A DNA stretch of 64,000 nt from Peptoclostridium litorale DSM 5388. Its GTDB lineage: Bacteria; Bacillota; Clostridia; Peptostreptococcales; Peptostreptococcaceae. A model generated the notes under the pieces. It did not search any database. It had not been told where the DNA came from and was given only the letters and a program-made list of their open reading frames with translations. The stretch covers positions 62,001-126,000 of the forward strand of contig NZ_FSRH01000005.1 of assembly GCF_900141635.1 (NCBI RefSeq). Direction: 5' to 3'. The position numbers were made by a program, and so were the translations under genes. Positions 19,595-28,468 of the stretch are shown in pieces (positions within the stretch are counted from its first letter, which is position 1; every line of letters begins with the position of its first letter).

Positions 19595-20452
19595 ATGGGC
19601 GTTGGAATGAAGGATATAAAAAGACGTATAAAAAGCGTCTCGAATACAAAGCAGATAACCAAAGCCATGGAGCTTGTATCCTCAGCCAAGTTAAGAAGGG
19701 CAAAGGATGCTGTTGTCCAGTCAAGACCTTACTTCGAAACCCTTTATGACACAATAAAGGAAATAGCTGTAGGTACAAAGGGAATAAAAAATGTTTATTT
19801 GGAGCAAAGAGACGTTAAAAATAGATGTTATATAGTTCTTGCTGGAGACAGGGGTCTTTGTGGAGGATATAACTCAAACGCACTTAAAGCTGCGGTTGCG
19901 CACATGGACGGCAAAAAGGAAAAAGTCGTTACAATAGGTAAAAAATCAGGGGATTTTTTCTCTAAAAGAGGTTATGATGTTTTAGAAAGCTATACAGGAA
20001 TATCTGAAAAGCCTGAGTATTCTCACGGCCAGGATGTTGCTGCAAAGGTAATGGAACTGTACAGCAAGGGTGAAGTTGACGAAGTATATCTTGTATATAC
20101 ATACTTTGCATCTGCGCTTGTTCAAGAGCCTAGAGCGGTAAAGCTTCTTCCTCTTTCTTTTGAAAGCGAAGATGCACCTGAAGATAAAAAGGGAAAGGGA
20201 GTAATGAACTACGAGCCTTCAGAGGAAGAAGTTCTAAACTACCTTGTTCCAAAATTCATAGGCGGAATAGTGTATGGAGGACTAGTGGAGTCTTCAGCAT
20301 CTGAGCAGGGTGCAAGAAGGATGGCCATGGAGTCTGCCACAGGAAATGCCGAAGATATGATTGGAAAGCTTGATCTTCTGTACAACAGAGCTAGACAGGC
20401 TTCCATAACTCAAGAACTTTCAGAGATTGTTGCCGGAGCAAGTGCTATATAA
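19595..20452 (+). CDS. atpG: F0F1 ATP synthase subunit gamma
   Basis: Central rotor shaft, 285 residues. The N-terminal helix MKDIKRRIKSVSNTKQITKAM and the C-terminal helix with NRARQASITQELSEIVAGA are both present; GDRGLCGGYN is also recognisable. ATG 19595 follows GGAGGGTG; an internal ATG 19607 would also give a family-like start. Confidence 0.97.
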   Translation: MGVGMKDIKRRIKSVSNTKQITKAMELVSSAKLRRAKDAVVQSRPYFETLYDTIKEIAVGTKGIKNVYLEQRDVKNRCYIVLAGDRGLCGGYNSNALKAAVAHMDGKKEKVVTIGKKSGDFFSKRGYDVLESYTGISEKPEYSHGQDVAAKVMELYSKGEVDEVYLVYTYFASALVQEPRAVKLLPLSFESEDAPEDKKGKGVMNYEPSEEEVLNYLVPKFIGGIVYGGLVESSASEQGARRMAMESATGNAEDMIGKLDLLYNRARQASITQELSEIVAGASAI

Positions 20453-20493
20453 TAAGCACTTGCGGCAATACGCTCTTAACTAAGGAGGTATAA

Positions 20494-21891
<1,398 letters not shown>

Positions 21892-21896
21892 ATATA

Positions 21897-22307
21897 ATGG
21901 CTTCAGTATTCAAACTGGAGATAGTTGCTCCCGATAAAAAGTTTTACGACGACGAGGCGGAAATGGTCATAGTAAGGACAAAGGAAGGGGACGTTGGTAT
22001 ACTTAAAGACCACGTTGACTACGTTGCTCCTGTTGACATCGGAGTTGTAAAGATAAAAAAAGGCGGAAACTTTAAAGAAGCAGCTATAGCAGGAGGCTTC
22101 GTAAAGGTAGGCAAGGAAAAGGTGACAATTCTTACTGATGCGGCAGAATGGCCTTCAGATATAGACCTAGACAGGGCTGAAATGGCTAAAAAGGCTGCAG
22201 AAGAAGAACTTAAGCAAGGGCCAAAAGACGAGACTTACGTTTTGTTTGCAGAAACTAAGCTCAAGAGGGCTCTTAACAGGATAAAGGTTGCCGAAAAAAA
22301 AGACTAG
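21897..22307 (+). CDS. atpC: F0F1 ATP synthase subunit epsilon
   Basis: 136-residue regulatory rotor subunit: N-terminal beta-sandwich (about 1-85, with FKLEIVAPDKKFYDDEAEMV) and a two-helix C-terminal domain rich in lysine and glutamate (about 90-136). It is the last gene of the atp operon; its ribosome binding site GGAGAG lies in the end of atpD. Confidence 0.95.
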   Translation: MASVFKLEIVAPDKKFYDDEAEMVIVRTKEGDVGILKDHVDYVAPVDIGVVKIKKGGNFKEAAIAGGFVKVGKEKVTILTDAAEWPSDIDLDRAEMAKKAAEEELKQGPKDETYVLFAETKLKRALNRIKVAEKKD

Positions 22308-22331
22308 ATTCACAAATTGATAAGAAATGAT

Positions 22332-22361
22332 GAAAAGGACAGGGATAACCCTGTCCTTTTC
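22332..22361 (+). terminator. terminator of the atp operon
   Basis: Perfect 13-bp stem GAAAAGGACAGGG (22332-22344) with its complement (22349-22361), ATAA loop. The T4 is inside the 3' arm. Confidence 0.88.
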
Positions 22362-22475
22362 TGGTATATTAAACAAAAAGGACCATATTTTATTGATGAT
22401 TCATATGGTATTATTAAATAAAATGGTCTGGGTGCAATATTGTATTAGAGAAAGACTGAGAAAAGGAGCATGTGC

Positions 22476-23090
22476 ATGCTGTTAGGAAGAAAAAGAGTCA
22501 ATTTTAATATTTCTGAAAAAGTATTGAAGAAAAACAAAATACCGGTACTCCTTGAGCACGAGCCATGGAAAAGATGCTATTCCATATCGAGAAGCAGGGA
22601 AATGGAAAAATGGTACGGGAATCTTCTTGAGCTTGTAAAGGAAAACAGCCAGGTCAAAAAATCACTGTCTCAGATGCAGACTCAAAAAAGGACTGTAATG
22701 GCAAAAATAGTACTCCTTTCGAGAGAACTCAATGAAAACTCAAATGGAAACGCTCATGATGAACTCGATAGCGCAAAAGAGGAAATTGAAATGCTTAATG
22801 GAAAGATTGACTATTCTTATGAAAGGCTGGAACAGCTGCCTGGAGAGATAGAAAATGCAAACATGGAGCTTTTGAAAAGCACTATAAAGCATGTCTATGA
22901 GAACATAGCTGCGGACGAAGGAAAGCTGAAAAAAGTTAATGAAACCATAGAAGATAAGCGGGCGGAGCTGGACATGTTGAGAAAGGAACGGGACGAACTG
23001 AGCGTGAAGGTGGATTCTATGTATTCGTTTATGCACAATACAGTGGGAAGCAAGGAAATGGAAAAGCTGGACAGGAAATTTTTCAAATAG
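22476..23090 (+). CDS. uncharacterised coiled-coil protein upstream of acpS
   Basis: Not recognised. 204 residues, no signal peptide or membrane segment. Residues 1-45 contain a compact basic part (RKRVNFNISEKVLKKNKIPVLLEHEPWKRCY); from about 60 to 195 the protein is almost entirely charged heptad-like helix, a likely coiled coil. ATG 22476 is taken because AAAGGAG (22462-22468) is 7 bases away; ATG 22470 is too close. It begins a unit with acpS (15-base gap) and the CBS protein. Confidence 0.75.
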   Translation: MLLGRKRVNFNISEKVLKKNKIPVLLEHEPWKRCYSISRSREMEKWYGNLLELVKENSQVKKSLSQMQTQKRTVMAKIVLLSRELNENSNGNAHDELDSAKEEIEMLNGKIDYSYERLEQLPGEIENANMELLKSTIKHVYENIAADEGKLKKVNETIEDKRAELDMLRKERDELSVKVDSMYSFMHNTVGSKEMEKLDRKFFK

Positions 23091-23105
23091 AGGAGCAAAA
23101 GATTC

Positions 23106-23495
23106 ATGCACACCATAATGGGTATAGGTATAGATATAGTTGAAACAGATAGAATAAAGCGGGCTATCGGCAAAAATTCAAATTTCTTAAAAAGGGTTTT
23201 TTCGGATGCGGAAATTGAATACTTTAATCAAAAGGCACTAAGCACCGAAAGCATTGCAGGTGGTTTTGCCGCAAAAGAGGCTGTGTCAAAAGCCTTAGGA
23301 ACGGGGATAAGAAAGCTGTCTTTTAAAGACATAGAGATAAGCCGCGACTCCCTGGGTAAGCCCGTCGTATGCATGAGCGGAAGGCTGCGTGATATTTGCA
23401 TGGAGGCTGGAATAGACGATATAATGGTATCAATTTCCCACTCGAAATCATATGCTGTGGCAAATGCAATTGCAGTGAAGAACTCAAAACTATAG
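23106..23495 (+). CDS. acpS: holo-[acyl-carrier-protein] synthase
   Basis: Transfers the phosphopantetheine arm of CoA to acyl carrier protein. 129 residues with the two family motifs: GIGIDIVETDRIKRA (metal-binding aspartate) and FAAKEAVSKALGTG (catalytic glutamate/lysine), and ISHSKSYAVANAI at the end. GAGGAG precedes the ATG at 23106 by 9 bases. Confidence 0.96.
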   Translation: MHTIMGIGIDIVETDRIKRAIGKNSNFLKRVFSDAEIEYFNQKALSTESIAGGFAAKEAVSKALGTGIRKLSFKDIEISRDSLGKPVVCMSGRLRDICMEAGIDDIMVSISHSKSYAVANAIAVKNSKL

Positions 23496-23526
23496 GTAGC
23501 TTGAAAATAGAAAATGGGGGGATACT

Positions 23527-23973
23527 ATGAAAGCAGCAGATATAATGACAAGCGATGTGATTTCTGTAAAAAGGGAGACACCCATAAAGGAAATAGCTCA
23601 GATATTTATAAACAATAAAATCGGCGGAGTTCCTGTTGTGGATGATGACGGCAAGGTAGTAGGCATAATATCTGAAACGGATCTTGTGAAAAAGGAAAAG
23701 AATGTCCATATACCATCTTATATCGCAATACTGCAGGGAATAGTATTTTTGGAGAGTTTTAAGAAATTCGAGGAAGACATAAAAAAAATAGCTGCATACA
23801 AGGCTGAAGACATAATGACTCCAAACGTGATTACAGTCAGGGAAGATGATGACATGGAGCTTGTAGCCAATATAATGCTTGAAAAGGGAATCAACAGGGT
23901 TCCTGTGACAGATGAACAAAAAAGGCTAAAGGGCATGATATGCAGATATGACATAATAAAAGCTGTATTTTAA
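23527..23973 (+). CDS. CBS-domain pair protein
   Basis: 148 residues made of two CBS motifs (about 1-60 and 95-148), each opening with a DIMT sequence, a typical Bateman module that binds adenine nucleotides. No catalytic domain is attached. An insertion of about 35 residues between the motifs (IPSYIAILQGIVFLESFKKF) matches the YbaL/YrtA-like stand-alone CBS proteins of clostridia. Its partner and ligand cannot be inferred. A GGGGG-type ribosome binding site precedes it and a terminator follows. Confidence 0.88.
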   Translation: MKAADIMTSDVISVKRETPIKEIAQIFINNKIGGVPVVDDDGKVVGIISETDLVKKEKNVHIPSYIAILQGIVFLESFKKFEEDIKKIAAYKAEDIMTPNVITVREDDDMELVANIMLEKGINRVPVTDEQKRLKGMICRYDIIKAVF

Positions 23974-23982
23974 TCTAAAAGA

Positions 23983-24018
23983 CAGAGCATAGGCGAAATG
24001 CGGATGCTCTGATTTTTT
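23983..24018 (+). terminator. terminator after the CBS protein gene
   Basis: CAGAGCAT (23983-23990) with ATGCTCTG (24004-24011), 13-nt loop, then ATTTTTTAT. Confidence 0.85.
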
Positions 24019-24217
24019 ATTTGAGCTAAATGTATATGTGCGGATGGAATTAGGGGTGGATTTTAATGTACGAAAAAAAATCATTGGATTTTTGTGGATT
24101 ATAGGTTGAAAAATAGGGACTGAATATTTAGAATATTAAGTGAAGACGGTTTGATTTTTGTCAAAGATAACACAAGCTGTACTTGGGGAAACACAACAAT
24201 ATTTCAAAATAACAGGA

Positions 24218-24243
24218 GCCAAACAACATAAATGGTGTTTGGC
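24218..24243 (+). promoter_or_regulatory. hairpin close upstream of alr
   Basis: GCCAAACA (24218-24225) pairs with TGTTTGGC (24236-24243). It ends 28 bases before the alr ATG and could affect its translation; the rest of 24019-24270 shows no gene. Confidence 0.4.
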
Positions 24244-24270
24244 AATCATGAAAAGGGGGATATATAAATT

Positions 24271-25428
24271 ATGAAGTATACAAGCAGACCTTGGGCGGAG
24301 ATTAATCTTGATAACTTGAGGGAAAACTTTAAAAACATTAAAGGTCTAACAAAGGAAGGTACTAAGACGTGTGGCGTAATAAAAGCCAATGCCTATGGAC
24401 ATGGTTCTATCCAGGTTGCACAGACTCTTGTGGAGGAAGGCGCCGATTATCTTGCAGTCGCAAATGTGAATGAGGCTCTAGAGCTTAGGGCTGCAGACAT
24501 AAGCGTGCCAATAATGTGCCTTGGATACATGCCGGAAATTACATATGAAGATGCCATTTCAAACGACATAGACCTCACTATGTATTCGGTTGAATCGGCA
24601 AAAAAACTAAATAGCGAAGCGGTAAGGCTGGGAAGAAAGGCGAAGATACATATTAAAATCGACACAGGTATGTCGAGACTTGGATTTCAGGTTGAAGAAG
24701 AAACAATAGATGCAATAGAGGAGATATCAAAGCTTGAAAACATTGAAATAGTGGGCCTGTTCACTCATTTTGCAAAAGCGGATGAAAAGGACAAGACATT
24801 TACCCAAAAGCAGTATGAAGGCTACATGCATATAGCAAACGGGGTTGAAGCTAGAGGAATAAAAATACCTATAAAGCATGTGTGCAATAGTGCGGCTACT
24901 ATGGACATACCTGAATACCACATGGATATGGTAAGGCCAGGGATAATACTCTACGGGCATTATCCATCCGACGAAGTTATGAAGGAGAGGCTTCCGCTAA
25001 AACCTGTAATGACTCTGAAGACTTCAATATCCCACATAAAGGATTTGGAAGCTGGAAGGGGAATTGGATACGGACTCAAATATGTTACAGATCATATGAC
25101 AAAGATAGCTACTATGCCAATAGGATATGCAGATGGATTCACAAGGATGCTCAGTGCAAAAGTGAGTGTCAAAGTCAATGGGGATATAGTACCTGTTGTG
25201 GGAAACATTTGTATGGACCAAGCGATGCTAAATATTGACGGGGTAGAGGCAAATGTAGGCGATGAAGTCATAATATTTGGAGAAGATGAGGACGTAAGAG
25301 CTGAAAGACTTGCAAATGCTCTTGGTACAATAAACTATGAAATAGTTTGCATGGTTGCTAGGAGGATTCCAAGGGTATATATGGCGGAAAATAAAGTTTT
25401 ACATGTGGTAGATTATTTGGTAAAATAG
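24271..25428 (+). CDS. alr: alanine racemase
   Basis: PLP enzyme making D-alanine for peptidoglycan. The 385-residue protein has the PLP lysine K38 in VIKANAYGHG and the catalytic tyrosine Y267 in GIGYGLKYV; NICMDQAMLNI lies in the C-terminal beta domain. The start ATG 24271 follows a GGGGG ribosome binding site. The ndoAI-ndoA antitoxin/toxin pair follows, as in Bacillus and many clostridia. Confidence 0.97.
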   Translation: MKYTSRPWAEINLDNLRENFKNIKGLTKEGTKTCGVIKANAYGHGSIQVAQTLVEEGADYLAVANVNEALELRAADISVPIMCLGYMPEITYEDAISNDIDLTMYSVESAKKLNSEAVRLGRKAKIHIKIDTGMSRLGFQVEEETIDAIEEISKLENIEIVGLFTHFAKADEKDKTFTQKQYEGYMHIANGVEARGIKIPIKHVCNSAATMDIPEYHMDMVRPGIILYGHYPSDEVMKERLPLKPVMTLKTSISHIKDLEAGRGIGYGLKYVTDHMTKIATMPIGYADGFTRMLSAKVSVKVNGDIVPVVGNICMDQAMLNIDGVEANVGDEVIIFGEDEDVRAERLANALGTINYEIVCMVARRIPRVYMAENKVLHVVDYLVK

Positions 25429-25461
25429 ACTAGTAATCGTTAGATGAGGAGGCGGTTTTGA

Positions 25462-25743
25462 TTGTCTGGTTCTAGTCAGAAGATCACTGTCAGTTTACCA
25501 AGCAAACTAGTAGAAGAAATAGATGAAGTGATAAGATTTGAGATGAAAGATTTTTCGGATTTTATGAATGAAGCCGCCAGATTTTATCTTCTCAGGCAAA
25601 GACAAAGGCTCAAAATAAAAAACGAGATGATAGCGGGATATAGTGAAATGGCCAGCATCAACCTTACCCTTGCTGAAATGGGATTGGCAGTCGACATGTC
25701 TTCCTTGATGACCTATGAAGGGAAGATGTCTAAAGGTGAATAA
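25462..25743 (+). CDS. ndoAI: ribbon-helix-helix antitoxin of the NdoA/MazF toxin
   Basis: 93-residue CopG-type protein; the N-terminal strand [21 protein letters not shown] forms the DNA-binding ribbon, and the C-terminal part (about 60-93) is the likely toxin-binding region. It starts at TTG 25462 behind GAGGAGGCGG. It neutralises the endoribonuclease encoded next and should repress its own promoter. The two reading frames overlap by 8 bases. Confidence 0.9.
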   Translation: MSGSSQKITVSLPSKLVEEIDEVIRFEMKDFSDFMNEAARFYLLRQRQRLKIKNEMIAGYSEMASINLTLAEMGLAVDMSSLMTYEGKMSKGE

Positions 25744-26095
25744 CGAGGAAATAAAAAGAGGAGATATTTATTATGCTGACCTCAGCCCTGTTGTGGGTTC
25801 AGAACAGGGGGGGGTTAGACCCGTTCTTGTGGTTCAAAATGATATAGGTAACAAATACAGTCCTACGATTATAATAGCGGCAATAACAGCAAAGATAGAC
25901 AAGGCAAAGCTCCCTACTCATGTTGAGATAAGAGCAAACGAATACGGTCTTGTTAAGAATTCGGTTGTGCTGCTGGAGCAAATAAGAACTATAGACAAAA
26001 AAAGACTCAGGGAAAAGATAGGGAGCTTCGATCGAAAGATGATGAACAAGGTGGACGAAGCACTGCAGATAAGCCTGGGATTGATAGAAATATAG
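25736..26095 (+). CDS. ndoA: endoribonuclease toxin, MazF/EndoA family
   Basis: Sequence-specific mRNA interferase, 119 residues, with [29 protein letters not shown] and later PTHVEI and [10 protein letters not shown], all typical of Bacillus EndoA. The conserved arginine in GGVRP and the threonine in [12 protein letters not shown] region match the active site. GTG 25736 is the likely start; ATG 25715 is an alternative that would add 7 residues inside the antitoxin gene. The pair is chromosomal and adjacent to alr, so it is probably a stress-response module rather than a recent plasmid import. Confidence 0.93.
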   Translation: MNNEEIKRGDIYYADLSPVVGSEQGGVRPVLVVQNDIGNKYSPTIIIAAITAKIDKAKLPTHVEIRANEYGLVKNSVVLLEQIRTIDKKRLREKIGSFDRKMMNKVDEALQISLGLIEI

Positions 26096-26121
26096 TGAGT
26101 CTTGAAAAAGACTCACTTTTG
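26094..26121 (+). terminator. terminator after ndoA
   Basis: AGTGAGTC / GACTCACT with an 8-nt loop (TTGAAAAA), followed by TTTTGTATTTT. It begins on the ndoA stop codon. Confidence 0.85.
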
Positions 26122-26156
26122 TATTTTCTCAAAATACTGCAAATGGAGTGATTGAA

Positions 26157-27794
26157 TTGAAAAGGTGGCTTTTAGGCATACTTGCATTTACATTGGCGTG
26201 GATTCAAGCTTTTGAATGCGGACCAATATCATATGCATACGAAGAAGGAGTGCAAACTGAGACTCAAATAGGGATTCAAGAGCAGACAGATCCGAACCAG
26301 TTTGTGTCCTATCCGGCAGGACTTGGGATTATAGTACCTGGAATTCTTTCAATTGAAGAATCTCCGTCTGACGAAGCGATAAGGTTTTATGGGCCTGACG
26401 GAAGCAGCATATACATATATAGCCAGGATATAAAAGAAACTTCAGCTAGGGAGTACATAAACTACAGTAACAAGCAGATAAACAATTCAAGGGGCAGCTT
26501 CAGGCCCGTATATGAAAAAGACATAAAGCTTTCAAATGGTGTTAGAGCAGTTGAATTCATGTATGAAAGAGACAAAATAGACAATATAGAGAACGACAAG
26601 AATGCATATTTTGAAATAAATTCGATTTACCCAAATGAAAGCAGGGTTCTTACGTTCTGGCTTAAAACAGACTCGGACAACCTGGAATACTACAAGAGTC
26701 TATTGAACGATATGGCTTCAAGTGCGTGGGTGTTTGAAAAAGCAAAAGCAGACTATGCGGTTTCCTATGAGGACAAAGATATAGACATAAAGGGCGAAAA
26801 TATAAGACTAAAGATAGGAAGGCAGAGGATGCTTTGGGGTATAATGCATCCCCACAATCTTGACGGGTCTGACTATACGTCAAATCTTAAGCCGTTTGAA
26901 GAGGAAATGGGCAGGAAGTTTGAATTTCTCATGACATATTCGGATTTTGAACATGATGTCAATTTGGACGAAGTTGAGGATGTGTATGAGGATGGCAGGG
27001 TGATAATGCTAACATGGCAGCCGTGGACCTACATAGACAAGACCCAAAATGAGAATCTTGAAAGCGAAAGTACAGTACTTATACCAGAGATAATAAAGGG
27101 AAGCTATGACGAGTATATAAGAAAATGGGCAAGGGACATAAAGAGCATAGGCAATCCGGTTTTTGTGAGATTTGCAAACGAGATGAACGGGGACTGGGAC
27201 GCATGGTGCGCATGGTATTTCGGAAAGGATACTGAGCTTTACAACGAGGCGTGGAAGCATCTTTGGAACATATTCAAGGAGGAGGGCGCCGATAATGCGT
27301 TGTTTGTATGGAATCCACACGACAGATCGTATCCGGACTTTGTATGGAACAACTCACACATGTACTATCCTGGAGATGAATACGTCGATTGGGTAGGCCT
27401 TACAGGGTATAACAATGGGACTTCGTTTAATGGAGACAGCTGGAGGGAATTTGGCGAGATATACTATCCGCTTTACAACGACTATATGAAGCATTACAGT
27501 GAAAAGCCATTTATGATAACTGAGTTTTCATGTAATGAAGACGGCGGGGACAAGGCAAAGTGGATAAATGACGGCTTCAATGAATTTGCAAATATGCCCA
27601 ATATAAAAATAGCCGTATGGTTCAACCAGGTGGATACGAAGTGGCAGTATAATATAGATTCATCTAAAAGATCGTATAGGGCATTCCAAAATTCAGTAAA
27701 CAAGAACCCTCATTTTTCCATGAAGAGCGTATTCGAGCTTTCGGAAAGGAAAACTACCGAAGATGCGATTGATTTAATATGGAAAAACCATTAA
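26157..27794 (+). CDS. secreted glycoside hydrolase family 26-like protein
   Basis: 545 residues with an N-terminal signal peptide (about 1-24, KRWLLGILAFTLAWIQAF), an unassigned region (about 40-200), and a C-terminal TIM-barrel of GH26 (beta-mannanase) type. The acid/base glutamate is E342 in RFANEMNGDW and the nucleophile E456 in ITEFSCNEDG; MLWGIMHPHNL and WQPW are also GH26-like. Substrate is unknown; the nearby cell-wall polymer genes make a wall polysaccharide possible. TTG 26157 is chosen because GGAG (26145-26148) is 8 bases upstream and the signal peptide then starts properly. Confidence 0.82.
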   Translation: MKRWLLGILAFTLAWIQAFECGPISYAYEEGVQTETQIGIQEQTDPNQFVSYPAGLGIIVPGILSIEESPSDEAIRFYGPDGSSIYIYSQDIKETSAREYINYSNKQINNSRGSFRPVYEKDIKLSNGVRAVEFMYERDKIDNIENDKNAYFEINSIYPNESRVLTFWLKTDSDNLEYYKSLLNDMASSAWVFEKAKADYAVSYEDKDIDIKGENIRLKIGRQRMLWGIMHPHNLDGSDYTSNLKPFEEEMGRKFEFLMTYSDFEHDVNLDEVEDVYEDGRVIMLTWQPWTYIDKTQNENLESESTVLIPEIIKGSYDEYIRKWARDIKSIGNPVFVRFANEMNGDWDAWCAWYFGKDTELYNEAWKHLWNIFKEEGADNALFVWNPHDRSYPDFVWNNSHMYYPGDEYVDWVGLTGYNNGTSFNGDSWREFGEIYYPLYNDYMKHYSEKPFMITEFSCNEDGGDKAKWINDGFNEFANMPNIKIAVWFNQVDTKWQYNIDSSKRSYRAFQNSVNKNPHFSMKSVFELSERKTTEDAIDLIWKNH

Positions 27795-27849
27795 GCAGAA
27801 TTGACTGATATGAAATGAAAATCGGAATTGCCAAAGAGGGGAGCATGTT

Positions 27850-28356
27850 ATGTTTGGAAATGCCAAGTTTAAATTGCTTACAAAGATACTTTATGTAACA
27901 GCTGCTGTAGCCGGAGCGGGAATTGTGGCTTTTGGAGCCGGATTTGAGCCTGGGTCTGAAGGCGATCCTGTGGTTACAAAATCATACGTGGACAAACAGA
28001 TTGAGGACTGGGGCATAAATATAGAGACTAAGATAAGTGACATATATTCAAAGATGGCCAGCGGTGAGAGTTCTTCAAGTGATCCTGTGCAGAAGGAACT
28101 TCAAATAGTAGAGGTCGAAGCGGGCAAAAGCGCAGTATTTGCTTCGGGTGCACAGGTTATACTAAGAGGCGGAACGGGAAGCATAATAGACAGCCCACAG
28201 GGTGGAATAGTTGACATTACGCAGGGCGTAGATCTTAGAGCCGGGTACGACGTTCCAGCAAACCATCTTCTGATGATTCCCAGGGATGACGGAAGGGGAA
28301 TAAGGGCTGTTACAAAATGCATATTAATGGTTACGGGAGAATACGAAATTAAATAG
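27850..28356 (+). CDS. membrane-anchored protein of unknown function
   Basis: Not recognised. 168 residues: a signal or anchor helix at about 9-30 (LLTKILYVTAAVAGAGIVAFGA), a short coiled region (SYVDKQIEDWGINIETKISDI), a serine-rich linker, and a glycine-rich beta domain (about 85-168) including VILRGGTGSIIDSPQGGIVDITQG. The C-terminal domain resembles small clostridial surface proteins of the kind that read QGGLLDVTSGSDL. It follows the GH26 gene by 55 bases and precedes a terminator, so the two may be co-expressed at the cell surface. Confidence 0.7.
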   Translation: MFGNAKFKLLTKILYVTAAVAGAGIVAFGAGFEPGSEGDPVVTKSYVDKQIEDWGINIETKISDIYSKMASGESSSSDPVQKELQIVEVEAGKSAVFASGAQVILRGGTGSIIDSPQGGIVDITQGVDLRAGYDVPANHLLMIPRDDGRGIRAVTKCILMVTGEYEIK

Positions 28357-28390
28357 GCCAATAAGAAATATCAAGGCTGAATTTGTTATC

Positions 28391-28417
28391 AATGGGGGTA
28401 TAAATACCCCCATTTTT
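28391..28417 (+). terminator. terminator before the DUF5693-csaB-tagA unit
   Basis: AATGGGGGTA (28391-28400) pairs with TACCCCCATT (28405-28414), TAAA loop, T5 tail. A TATAAT overlapping its end (about 28422) may be the -10 of the next unit. Confidence 0.92.
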
Positions 28418-28468
28418 ATTGTATAATTAAAGAGTTTGGTTCATGCTTATTATGAAAGGATGATACAT

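Noticed and set aside
25462-26095. Mobile toxin/antitoxin cassette
   Set aside because: The alr-ndoAI-ndoA order is a conserved chromosomal arrangement in Firmicutes and there are no repeats or integrase around it.
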